Shown piece after piece: positions 27,201 to 41,300 of a stretch of 64,000 bases of DNA. Source of the stretch: Nilaparvata lugens (taxonomy: Eukaryota; Arthropoda; Insecta; Hemiptera; Delphacidae); the NCBI RefSeq assembly GCF_014356525.2, contig NC_052516.1, positions 21,284,257 through 21,348,256 of the forward strand. Direction: 5' to 3'. Position 1 is the stretch's first letter. The number at the start of each line of letters is the position of its first letter. The translations under genes and the position numbers were made by a program. The notes below the pieces were generated by a model, which had not been told where the DNA came from, made no database searches, and saw only the letters and a program-made list of their open reading frames with translations.

Positions 27201-30200
27201 CCGTGCTAGAAGTTGGTTGTGAAAGTGATATATTTTGGTTCACTAGCTATGCCAGTAGTAACAAAGAAGAAAGCTTTAGCAGTATATTGTTGATTGGTGC
27301 TATTCAGGGAGACAGGAAAGTTGAGAAGAGAAGAAGGCAAGTACAGACATAAAATTTGTTGAAGGAAAGAGAAAAATATTCAGACATGAGAAATCAAACC
27401 TTTCTGGATTGCTATCGTGCTGTGCAATGCACTACGTGCTCAGCACGAAATTCCTCACACACTAGCATGATCCTTCCTTTCTTGGCCCATCCTGCAAGCA
27501 CGACATGCAATGCAGGACCAGTGTTTGAGCAGCTTATACTACAACTCACCAGTTGGATAAGGTGACTTAGTCACTGAAATAGTCTGTATTATGTAAGTTT
27601 TCAACTGTTTAAAGTGAATATGTGTCATGTTTCCTGTATATTATATTAGTATCATGAATCTCTAAAGTGTCTGTTATGCCCTACATATTATTATATTGAC
27701 TAATTTTTTTGTTGTTTTTAATATGTTTAGATTGAAAAAGAAACAAAGAGGAAACTCTTGAATATGATTCGAATAAGCAAACAGGAAAATCTTCCTTGTA
27801 ATCAGGTTTGTGTGTCATTCATCTTCTTATATTAGATAAGTCCTTATTGATAAAGAAAGGAATTAGCTAATATGTGAATGAGATAGGAGGTACACAAATG
27901 ATGCATTATCAATCATGAACTAATGGATAGATCAATTTGAAATTTTACATAGAAATTCATAATAATTATGAATTTCTATGTAAAATTTCAAATTATTTAC
28001 CGAGGATGGAAATAGGCTTATTTCCATTGCTATTATTCAATTAATTATAATTTTAAAATTAAATCAAATCTATTCAATTTGTGATTTGTACTTATAACTG
28101 AAAAAGCACAACCAAGAGCTTTTCCCAAGTGATTCTGTAGCTTAATTAGTAGCACCCTTGACTCATGAATGAAACGTTGTGGGTTCGAGATCAATTGAAG
28201 AACTAGTTCTGTTTCTGATGGAAATTTTCAACACTGATTAAGATTATTTATGTAATTTTGACAAAATAATGAATAATTATATTTGTTATGTTTCCTGGAC
28301 ATAAGAAGATTGCATTTTGCAACAGAAAACTTTCCCCAGTGCAAAGCAGGGGCTACCTGCTAATCAGTAATCAGATGAAAATGAAAGAATAACTATGGAT
28401 ATGCAACACAGTAGAAACCTAACATTCTATACTACATTTTACCTTTCAAACCTTCAAAGTTTCATTAAATTTTAGGTTTGTTCAAATACTTACACAAGAT
28501 GGCCATATGCCAGTCCAATATGATAATTGGAAATGCAGTACAAATCAATTCAAGCCATTTTCTATTTCTATATCCAATCCAATATTGTTTGTATCTGATA
28601 TTTTTCAACACCTGTGTTCTTGTTTACAGCATATTTCATTTCTGAAATGTGTCACACTTACTGATACTCGGTTAAAACTTCATGGCTATGGCAAGATTGG
28701 GAGCCACTTTTTTGTGAAGGTAAGTATGCTACCGGACATGAACAATATTCTTCAAGAGAGTAAGAGATAATCACATTGTAGAGTTGATAACTTCTGCCCT
28801 TGGTTCACACAAGTATTGCCACGAAGTGAATTTTGTGACAATAGGAGAATCGCCATGTTTCATAAGATTTGAATAAATTTCTTTATTTCAAGGATCAAGC
28901 CCGGTCATCATCATCATTTTCAGCATCTCTGGAAATTTTCATTATTGTATTCAGCCTTTCTATTGAAATCATATTGCTAACTGGATTTTTCTAGTTAGCT
29001 GATTATGAGTTGTAAGATCACTAATCTTTTATTTTAATTAGCAACAGCAACTTCACAACTACCCTCATCATGGAGATAGTGAGCTTTCTAGTTTGAGCAA
29101 GGATTTTTGGACTTGTGCGTTCTTGTATAGAAGTTGTTTGTCAGTTGTTAATCTTCTATTGTAATTATCATCATTTCCACCATTCATCCACCCTTCTCAT
29201 CATCATCAGTTTAAGCATTCCCTGTCACATGATAGGGTGGCCTGATCCTCACCCTGTGCGTCTGCCTTGAGCATCTTTGCCCCTTTCCCCTGCCTCTCTG
29301 TATAGGGATTCATGTCAATTCAGGTAACTGTATGTTAGAACTGGTCACTTTTATGTGTTTCCTTGCCTGTAGGAAAATCCCTGTCCTCATAAAAGCAGTT
29401 TTCTGACTAGCTGTTATTCCTTGTAGGATCCTTTCCTGCAATAGCAAGTATGGACTTGCTGTTGTTCCCTGTAGGAAATCCTTCTCCTGAAACAGCAGTT
29501 ACTGATTGCTGTTTTTCCCTGTGGAAAACCCCGATTTTCCCAAGATTGCAGTTACAGATTGGCGATCGTCCTTATTGCGGTTTTCAGACACACAAATCAT
29601 TTCTAAAGTTCCTATAAACCTTTTCCCTGTACTAGCAAATATTATTTGCTGTTTTTTCCTGTGGGAAATCCCGATTTTCTGGAGATCACAGTTACAGACT
29701 AGAGATTGTCCTTATTGTGGTTTTTCAGACACGCAAATCCTTTCCAAAGATCCTACAATCCTTTTCTCTGCACTAGCAAATATTGTTTGCTGTTTTTCCT
29801 TGAGGAAAATCCTGGAAAGATTCCTCCTTACTCATACAACAACATACTGTTGTGAAGAGGAAAAATCCTTCCCTGCCCTGACAACAACATACTGTTGTCT
29901 TTTCGATATTATTCCACAGGCTGGTGTCTGTGAAGATCATTTCTACTCTCTAACCACAGACTGACTATTGAATTAAGAGCTCTTTGGGTGAATGAGAGAG
30001 ATCTATACACCCTTAATAGCAGTCTTCAGACTATCTGTCAATATCTGTCAAGCAGTCACAGATTATTGTGGAAAACCTCATTAGCAGTCTCAGATTCACT
30101 AATTCTATCCTCATGCAGTTGGAGACTTGCATTCAGAAATCATATACCTCATACCCTTTACCCTGTACCAGGCTAGAAGGGGCAGTTTGCTAGCTGACAA

Positions 30201-33200
30201 GATGCAATTGCTAGATTGTGTGTTACCTTATAAACCACTGTTTGCTGTGGAGATTAATTATCCTATTAACTCTCTGTACCTTGTACACCTCATCTCATAC
30301 CCTTCACCCTGTACTGGGCCGGCAGGTACAGCTTGCTAACTGACAAGATGTAGTTGTCAGATTGTGTGTTACCTTACAAACCTCTCTTTGCTGTGTAGAT
30401 TAATAATCCTATTAATTCTCTGTACCCTGAACTTAATACCCTATACCTCGTTTATTTACCCATAACCCTTACCCTGTACCAGGCTTGCAGGTCCAACCTG
30501 CTTGCCAGCAGCATGCAGTTGCAGATTGCATATTACGTAACAAATCTTAATTTCTTGAAGTGATTTAATAAACCCATTAAATCCCTGTACCATATTCCCC
30601 TTTACCCCTACCTTATACCTATACAGCTGTTGGCTTGGTGAATGTGATATTCTCAAGCTCAAAATTTATGTGTTTTTATAGAATTATTTTGTGAATTTGA
30701 AGTTTGTTCTATATTTTGCATTTATATCGATGCATTATGCTTGAATAGATTCAGTCACTTGTCCAAGAGCTGGCTATTGGAGAGGAATGAAGTGGAACAT
30801 TGTTTCAAGAAATTTTATTTCAGTAGATTAATTTATTAATTTTATTATGTATGTATGGCATTTCAACATGCTCAAATTACCAGATTGCATTATTCAAGCT
30901 TCAAGAGTTTAATTCAGCTGAATTTATTTCTTATATTTCATAGCTTTATCTAATTACAGTTATATTTAGCATTCTCTCTCATTATTGTTCACATTTCAAC
31001 TTGATAGTTTCTAGTACTGGATCTGATCATATTCACTATTCATAATGAGACATTATATTTATAGTTTTATTCACGTTTCTATTTTTGCAGGGCTCTGCTG
31101 TTTTATTTTTGTTTAATTCTTATATTTGTTTAATACTCTAACCATACTAATCAAGAGAATAAAAAATGCATATGGAACATGAACAATTCCACACTGTAGT
31201 AACTCAGGGGTTGTTTAAAACATATTTTTCCACTATTTTCATTTTTATATTGTAATGTATTGTAATGTAATATATTTTTAAGAAGAATAATTTCAATTTC
31301 TATTTTAATTTCAACTTCAATTTTTATGGAAGTATTATTATTAATCCATCTGAATTTAAAATTATTTGATTTATTCTGATTTGTATATTCAGAATGATTA
31401 TTTAGTGTATAAATTTAAATGGACATAATGTAGATAATATTTGGACAATTTAAGATAAAATTAGGAAATTGAAGAAGTTTTGGGCAACAGCCTGTTTTTT
31501 TTCTTTTCCTACTACTGTATTGCTTACTCTATCCAATAGAAAGATATATACCTTTCACAGAAACCTCTTTCTGGGCTTGCAGGTCCAGCCTGCTCACTGT
31601 CAACATGCAGTTACAGATTGCATACTATTTTTTAAAGCATCATCTGTTGTAGGTACCTGATATCCAGATCCATTTCCCTGCATAGAGTTTTCCCAACCAC
31701 ATACATCACCCATCCTGAATCCCAAAGGTCAAGGGCCTATTCGGTCGACAGTAGTGCAGTGAAGCTCCTATAAGCCTGAATATCTCACATCAGAAGCAAA
31801 TGATACAGAATCAGGATAGAGGAAGAGCTGTAGGTCTGATGACCCCTCCAATCAGATTGGCTACTAGTCCCGACCCATACCCAACTGGAGCCAGTCCATG
31901 TAGTAGCAATACTTTGCAATTATTAGATCACCTGGTGGGTGGAACAGGGGTATCTAATAAAACTGGCACCCAACAAGGGGCACCAGCTTCATCGGATACA
32001 CCTGTTTCACCCTTCACATGATCTAATAATTGTATTAAAAATATTGAAAAGTATTGCTAATACATGTATAACCAATGGTGGATGGGTTGATGGTCAGAGA
32101 AACACAAGTTGAAGTACAACACTCTGTATTCTATGCCCTTCCTTCCTGGGGCCAAAGTTTGTTGAATAATTTCTTAAATTAATATCTCCCTTACCTAATT
32201 ACAATTTGTCAAATTTCTCCATAATTTTACCTTAGACACTAAGTTAATGAAAAATAGAAATTAAAAAAAAAAATGTTTGAATATAAAAAATTTTGAAAAT
32301 TTTTGATTCAAGAATGTTAAAAATCAAAATTGATAATGTTTTCAATTAGATTCAATAAACGTTCAATGAATGCAAAATATACTGTATTATGCTATGGACC
32401 AGAACTAACAATTTTATACTACTACTCGGATCTGTGCCAGAGCCGGCAAAATCATACTACTATTGATTTTGATAAATTGAACAAAGCGATATTTGATAAA
32501 TTCAAATTCAGCGGAATTCAAAAGATTTAAAATGAAGGAATCCTTCTATGAACTAAGGTATTAAGTCAGCAATTAGTTAATTTCAAGAGCCCATGCTCAA
32601 AATTCACAAATTATCTCAGACTAACACTTAAATCAACCTTTAACAGCCAAACTTTACAATAATTCATTCAAACTTTACAGTGCTTCTTTGTAAAAAAATA
32701 TAAATAAATATCAAATATCAAATAAATAAAGACTTAATTCAGGCGAGCGAAGCGAGCCCACTGATCTCATTTTTAGACTATTTAGTCGTGGGTCCAGGGG
32801 GGGAGCCCCCTGGCAAGACGGGTATGGCGAGCGAAGCAAGCCTGACGGCTAGTAATTTGTATATTCTCTTCTCATATTATATTTCTTCAATTCTGTCGTC
32901 AGATTATAGATGGGCTATTAATATTTTGTATATTGTTTATGATCAATAATCTTTACTTCCTTTGAATTGTCTATGACTCTTTCACTTTCTTACAGAAAAA
33001 TCCACTTCTGTACGGTACCTAATATTGAGTACACTACAGTGATTTTTTAGTCCTGTTACCCTATTTCGAATTTATGGTAATTTTTTCTAATGCATTTATT
33101 ATTTTCAGATGCTAAGTTACTTTCGTGGTTGAATTACTCAATAGTTCTCACACAATTCCGAAATTTGGTCCACAATCCAATGCTATTCCGTAACTATTTG

Positions 33201-36200
33201 GACAGCATTAGGTATAATGGAACCGACCGCCAGCTGAACGAAACTCAGTAAATTGACCTCAAAGCTATGAAGGGACCTCAATTCCAATGAAAACCAAATA
33301 GTTTGGAATGGGAGTTACTTGGTGAACGTAATTACCATATTTCACTTTTATTAATAAATTATTGAATCAATTTAATGGTATTTCATTCACCAAAAGTGGT
33401 GAATGCTTATTTTATAACGCTTGATAGCCAATGTTGAATAACATAGAATCAGCATAAGAACGACAACAGAGTTCTCCCATTGTTATATTGAAAAAACATT
33501 GACCATAAATCCCCATGCTGCAATTAAGGTTTGTACGGACTGAAAACATTTGCAACGATTTGCAACAGAAATTCATATAACTATTTTGATAACGTTTGAT
33601 TGATTTCTTCACCTCGTCGTGTACCTAGTAAGAACAACTCGTTCTATGCTCTCAGACTTATTTATTGTGTGACAAACCAAATGCATAACTTGAGGAAAGT
33701 TTTCTACTTGTGGAAAACAGTTTATCACAAATATTAACACATGATTACCAATGTAAGACTCACCTAAAACATTTCTCCCTCTCAGTAAGTTACTGACGTG
33801 CAAGTCCATGTTTCCTATCTTGTCCACTTCAATTCTTACTTTCAGGGTTTTAGCATCTTTGGGTCGACTTATAGTGGTAGTTTGCATATAGTTGTCTGAA
33901 AAATAAATTTCATAAAACATGCACTAAAGAACATCATCTTAGAAGTTGGATTCAATGTAAAACTATATGAAGATCATCAAGAGCTTTAATAGAAAAGGAT
34001 AAATCGGGATACGAAACAAATCACTTCAATTCAAAATCCAATATTATTTCAAAAATATATTCCCTTATTGGACAAGCGTCAATAGCAGTTTGATCTGGAT
34101 TCTTTATTGATCAAAATCAAATATAAAATCTAACTCTTTTTTAATTTTTATACAAATTAAAATTATATCAAAACACGTATATTACCAGAGACAAATACAA
34201 GTACCATACTGTGAGTATTCAAACTTTGTATGGTATAAACCAAAAAGTGAAAATGTAAGATTCAGTTTACTATAGTGAGCAAGTTAGAGGTCCTATATGA
34301 ATTATCAGTTATAGATTATAGAGTTAATATTATAAATTTCATACCTAAAAAATTCAAGTGAGTGGAATATTTGGGTTGTTTGCAATTTATAGTATATAGG
34401 CTTCTGCTTTATGAGAAATCAAATTACAATAAAAAATACCCAGTCAATGCTTGAATTTCCTATATTTTCTTGATGTAACCTGCTAATTATTAGAGATTAA
34501 AGTTAATAAAAATTGGCTATTTAAGGCTTGAAAATGTCCCTTATTTCTATAATGTATGCTAAAAGCAGTGTATAGCCTACAAACTAGTCGAAAATTATTC
34601 ATCCAAATTTCCTATGAGTGGTCATTGAGACAAATGTAGTTCAAACCCTGATGAAGGAGTTCTCAATAAAACAATATATAGGAATTACCAATCTACTGTA
34701 ATCTTTTCATCAATCTTTTTTTAATGAGTAGAAGAAATTCATAAAATATATATTAATGAAAAGGTTGATGATAGAATTATGATTTTACAATCGGTAGTTC
34801 GAACCCAGGCGAAGAAGTTTTCAATAAAACAATATAGAAATTACCAATCTATTGTAATCCAATATTTTTTAATGAGTAGAAGATATTCATAGAATATACT
34901 CTGGTCATCTCAAAAGTAAGTTGCACTATTTTTTTATATCCGCGCAGTTGGCAGGAGACGTCTGGGGTTCGCAGTGAACTTATGTCTGGGTGTTGTGATA
35001 GCACTAAGAAGCTACCACTCACTCCTACCGCCGATTGCGAAGTACGCAGTGTTATTCGTTTTTTAACGCGAAACAATAAAAATGCAACTGAAATTCATCG
35101 TGAGTTGTGCAGTGTGTACGGTGAAAACTTTATGTTAAGGCCAATGGTTTCTCGTTTGCGCCAATCATTTATTGAAGGCATTTTTTATTTAATAGTGCAA
35201 CTTACTTTTGAGATAACCCACGTGAAGCATTAATGTAAAGGTTGATGATATGTTTTTACAATGTGTGAGTTTAAATTCTAATTTCTTTTTTCAAATACAA
35301 AATTGATACATTGTTGTACCATTCTGGATTTATTGTAATTTTATGGCAAGTTAATTGAATTTCAATTTGAATTTGACTAAAATCTATCTAAATAACCACT
35401 ATCTAAATTCATCTCCGTTCCCTCTAGCTATAAGTTATTTGAAAGTTATGAATGAAATCATATTAAGTAGGTACTGAAATATTAAGCTTTGGAACACTTC
35501 TATTGAATTTATCACTAATAAATTCTATTCTTACCGCACATAAACAAAATTAAACATTCTAACAATGATTGCTTACAAGCCAATTAGAACTAAATATCCT
35601 TTTTAAAAGCATTAAAGAAGTTAATCTAAAAACAAATGATGTTATAATGAAAACACAAATATGTAAATAGGCAAATATATCAAGGAATATATATATCACT
35701 ACATATCACCAAACAATTTGTCAGAAATCAAAAATTTTTAAAACATTAAATAAGGTCGTATTGGAAAATTTATGTTATAATGAAAACACAAATATGTAGA
35801 CAAATATATCACAAAATAAATAATATATCACTACATCTCACCAAACACTGTGTTAGAAGTCAAAAATGATTTCATATTTACAACGTTTTGTGTTGAATGT
35901 TTCTAATTGTATTGTATTGATTCCATAAATGAATAAATAAATAATATACGAATAAATGAATTTTATTATTATTCCGGTTTTGTCAGTAGACCCATTCAAA
36001 CTGTTGATTCTCTCGCAATCATTAATTTGATATTGTGATTGTGGAATGTAATAAATAAATACTGTAATAAATTGAACGACTTACAGAGTGTCATATTCCA
36101 AACACCCTTATTCTGCATTCTCGACAGTTGCGCCATTTGAGTTTCCATTTCATAAGCTCCTTCAAGATATTTTTCAGGGAAGAATTGAGTGTAGCGGACA

Positions 36201-38243
36201 GAATTCAATTCGGGGTTGTATCTGGAATAGAATAAATTCAACTTATATTCAAATAGAATGGGTGATGAAATCAATGCATTCATTGATCATAATTGGAGGG
36301 AAAATGAACATTTTTTAAATTCATGTTCAAATAAGTACAGTAGTACCGTAATAATAATCTATAATTGACCGAGCGTAGTGAGGTCTAAGATTCAAGTCGA
36401 CGGTTTGGCATTTCTCTTAATGTTTAAATGTTTATATGTTTTTATGTTGCGCATTTACGGCGAAACGCGGCAATAGATTTTCATAAAATTTGACAGGTAT
36501 GTTCCTTTTTAAATTGCACGTCGACGTATATTCAAGGTTTCAGGAAATTTTGCATTTCAAGGATAATATAAAAGGAAAAAGGAGCCTCCTTCATACGCCA
36601 ATATTACCGTAAAAAACAGATTATAGAATTATTCATCATAAATCAGCTGTCTAGTGGACTATAATACTACCCGTTCAAAAACATCGAACATCTTGAAAAT
36701 GTATCTTTCCATTAAGGTTAGTAGACAGTTGACTATAATACTACCCGTTCAAAAACATCGAACATCTTGAAAATTGTATCTTTCCATCAACGTTGTAGAC
36801 AGTTGCAGCCAGACCTGATAACAGCGCTCACACTCACATTCCGGGACGACACGTCACGGTACGATATAGGACAGAAAGCTCTATGTCTATTTATGATTTT
36901 TTCTAGACATTTTTAATTGATAAATTATTTATTAATTTTTGAGAAAACATAACAATAGGTCAATGTAACTCACTGAGCGGAGGTCTACTGTTCACAGAAC
37001 TACTAGTATAATAAAGGAAAGAATCGGCTTATACACGTACGGGATGGGAAATTCACGATTCATCATGTCTGAACTACTGGACTGATTAACTTGAAATTCT
37101 GCATATACATCCTTAATTTACCAAGGATGATTATAGGCCTATTTTAAAATCTTTGAGATTTTATTAGGTCAATTTTTCAGTTTTTCAAGTTTTTAAATAG
37201 ACCCTTACGGAGCACGGGTTATATCTGCTAGTGATAAACAATCTAATAATGTAGGAATTAACATGAATAAAAGGTAATTGGATCATGAATGTTCTCTATT
37301 TGTTCAACATGGGAAATGAGCAAATGAGTGCGAAATATATTTCTCTATCAACAAAAGGTTGAGAGAATAATCATTACGGTAATTATTCATATTTTAATAT
37401 CAACAGATGGAATTAAATAGAGAATGCATTTATTCAAATGCTAATTAATTATATAATTATTATTTAACGAAAATCCTAAATAAATGCTGTAAATCACCCC
37501 GAAGACTTCTGCTACTGCAGACATTGACAACAGGGTTAACAGCTAGATGGAAATTCGATGAGAACTACTATCCAATTGCTATTGGGAGGTACCGGGTTCG
37601 ATTCCCGGGCTGGCAACTAATTTTTGGATAGTAGTTCTCATCGAATTTCCATCTAGCTGTTAACCCTGTTGTCAATGTCTGCAGTAGCAGATGTCTTCGG
37701 GGTGATTTACAGCATTTATTTAGGATTTTCGTTAAATAATAATTATATATTAATATCAATACCACCATATCAAATCTCAGGAATAATTTGAATTGCCCCC
37801 GGAAGCAACATCAGAATTCTATCATACTCTTTCAATCAACGCAGTCAATCAGGTTTAAGAAGTGTAATATATGGGGCGATGTCAGGATACACCACCGTCA
37901 AAGTCAGACACATCCATCCTAGCACTGAAAATCAGTCTTGTTTTGGCGGTGGCAACTTTTGTCGTTCTTGTGCTGAAAAAGAAGTGTCTTGTTTTGGCGG
38001 GGCGAGTCCGTGACTAATTTCTCTACCTGGAAAACAGTCTCTGGTTGTCGCTATCAGCTTTTGACGCTTATGTGAGTTAAGCTGACAGAATAGCTTGGAA
38101 GTAAACTGGTTTCAATTTTGGAGAAGACTGTACTTTCTTTGAAATATTCTTTTTAGAACTTAGTGTGACTGTAGAAGTGTGGACAATACTCCTGCGTGAC
38201 ATTGTCTCTTATCTCAACCTTATTTAGTTCTATTGCTTCCTCT

Positions 38244-38312
<69 letters not shown>

Positions 38313-41300
38313 ACTCTCTCTCTTACCCGGTTGTGTGCTAATGCTCTCCTTTCTTCAAAACCCCTCAGGGTTTTGTTATTATTTCATACAATGCTTCAGA
38401 CATAATTATCTACAACCTATCTTGAATTTGACTTTCCCATGCCTAGATTTGTAAATTTCTTTGTGTCAATAATATTCATTACTATCAACTCTTGCTTGTA
38501 ATATTGTGAATTCCCCCATTCCACCGAGTAGGATTGTATAATATAGTTGATGTAGCATCGTACTGGAGGGTTAATGGTTGATTGTGAGAGAGGGCCGGCC
38601 GTGCAAAAAAAAAACTAAAACTGCAATTCAATTAAATCCTCACTTCTTCACTTTCTCACTATAGGCCTATATCCCTCAGAACCACACTCTCTTGTGAAAT
38701 ACACATTCCCCTACACTGAAATAATTTTACTCCTTCAAGTTATGTGCTCCCAACTTGATAATACCGCCCGTTGTTCTCTCAATAATATTTGTTGAACGAG
38801 CGTTAGCAAGTTCTTACTTTTTACTCAAGTTCAAAGTTGTTGCCAGTCTGTGGGTTTACTTGTTTGTTTGAATGCACTACAATAACTTTAGAAAGAGTTG
38901 ATCGATCAGCTTCAAATTTTGAACACACACTCTTCGAACCTTTTTACAGGTCAAGTTCGTTGAACAACAAAATATTTTACTCACTTCTTCGTCCTTTTTC
39001 AGGATATAAAAGTAACATTGAAAGTACTGCATGAGACAAAATAACTTGCTCCTGTGTGTCTGCCTGACTATTATCCTTCAGTAGCATACGCGTAATATTA
39101 ATGATACAAATTGTGATGGCAGTTGCTATGTCGTTGGTATTATTGATTTAACAAAATTTGAATTCTGATTTTGAATCATTTAACCATACGGAGAAACCTA
39201 TGAAGTCCTATGGATTCACGTAGGCCTACAGCGTAATATTAATAGGAAAACAGCTTAATGTTCCTTTTCCAAAGATAATATAACAGTGGGCTCCACTGGG
39301 ATTTTATTCAAAGTGAAAAAAATTCTATAGGTAGCTTCAAAATAATTTTGGTCTGCCATCTTCGTTCCGCCACATTGAATCAACAATTTTCTATGGGAAG
39401 GTTTTAATACAAGATTCGAATAATAAAGAATTTCAAGAGACAATGAATGGTGGAAATCGCTCATAAATATATCAAACCGTTTCAAAGATATTCACATTTT
39501 AGTGTTGAAGTTTTTGGATATCTGTGATACAGAAATATTGCTCGCCTAGAACAGGATAGATTATTCATCACATATTCTTATCATTATCGTTCCCTAGCAA
39601 CCTATTTTAAGCGTTTATATAGTAGCTGCTGAGAGAGATTTATGTGATAGATATACCTGAATAATACTATTAAATACTATATTCGACTAAACAACGAGTG
39701 ACCCAAATGAAGCGATTCAAATATAAAAAAAAGAAAAATGGGAATGCGAAAAATATTATAATATTTGGAACTCCATAACTTATCATTTAATTAAGAGACA
39801 TTTATAGGATTTATAATTTATTGAAAAACACTAATAATTTAGCAATATTGCACTAATAGTTTTAATTTTAGATGACTCTCTCCTGGATTATTGAGTTATG
39901 TGTTGGATATTCCTCAGTGATTGCTGCATCATCTGAGAAAACTCCGTAAAAGTGATCTCTGTTCGAAAACAGAATGCTCAAGTATAGACATTTAGAAGAA
40001 AACAAACATTTCATTTAATGTTCATTGAAAACGACCACATCAGTATTATTTACACGTGAATTACCGGTAGTGTATTGTTAATGTATTAAGATTTGAGAAG
40101 ATAATATGAGCATCTTATTGGTTTTTCTCTCAATGATTGAAATGAATGGCTTAATTGCTTTTATATAATCATGAAAATATCACAGTTTATTACATTCCAG
40201 TACAATTATCTTGTTTCACAATCCATTTCTAAGTAGAGCTCATAAGTATCGTAATCTTGCCATACAATTACCAAGTTGATTTCATTAAACTTCAGTGGTG
40301 CCATTTCACCAAACTGCTAAAGGGGGGGGGTAAAAACCAAGGGGTATTGGGGGGGGGGAGGAATATACCTCCAAAGGATAGAGGGACCTGGGTTTTTCCC
40401 CATAAATGTTACATTAGAAGATGTTATTATTTCATTTTTTCCAATTTTATACAAATGTGGTTGAAGTATCAATACAAACATATACATTATTAGTTATTGA
40501 ATTCAATCATGGAATATTTATTAGAAATATGGGTCTACAGAGAGGCCCTAGAGTAGGAATACACTGAAACAGATTTCTTAAAAATCATGGAAAAAGATAC
40601 ATTTTTCTTTTACAATGACAATTTCAACAATTTCATTGTGGATCATATTCTAATTGGAAAATAACTTCCAGTTAGAAAGCTAAAGATACATCAAGCTGTT
40701 TCCTTAATTCTCAACAACCCTTTACATACATTCTTGATTGTCTGATTATGCCCTTTCTTTTGCTTTCACTGTGACATCTTGCAACTTGTTAATTCTCACA
40801 TTGAAATTTATTCAATAACTCACTTATTGTGCTCTGATCAATAAGTGTACCCATTCTGTATTGTGTATTCAAATTATACCACAGAGAAAAATATATTATT
40901 TATTACTCTCTACCCATACTTTCAAGGCAATTTTGCTACATTGTTGATACTGTAGAAGGAATTATACTACTGCTGATAAAGAAAAGTATTAAATCATTAT
41001 GAGACTCTGAGGATTCGTGTAGATAGACCCGCATTTTCATTATTTATCTGATCCTTGAGGGGGGCCTAGGCCCCCTAGGCAGCTGATTATAAGTAAAAAT
41101 TAATATTGATATTTTCATAATACAGTACACCTGAAGAATTGGTAAAGTTTATGGTAAGGGGTGAGGAGGTACTCAGCTCTTCCAACTAACATCGGATTAG
41201 TTTTGTGCAGTCTACTATAACAGACGTTCCCATATGGATGTTACTATAGACGTATTTATCATCGTATTCAATTTCTGTTTGTTAGTTTGTTTGTATGTTT

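Noticed and set aside
27083..27565. Two adjacent plus-strand frames in receptor intron 2
   Set aside because: No continuity with the receptor frame, no strong splice sites, no protein family.
28133..28190. Possible tRNA gene
   Set aside because: B box is imperfect, no complete cloverleaf, and it lies within a repeat remnant.
29506..29964. 152-codon open frame
   Set aside because: It runs through the tandem array and its peptide is repetitive; no splice sites or family resemblance.
33109..33132. Alternative last receptor exon after TATTTTCAG
   Set aside because: It is in phase but encodes only seven polar residues and could not supply the seventh membrane segment.
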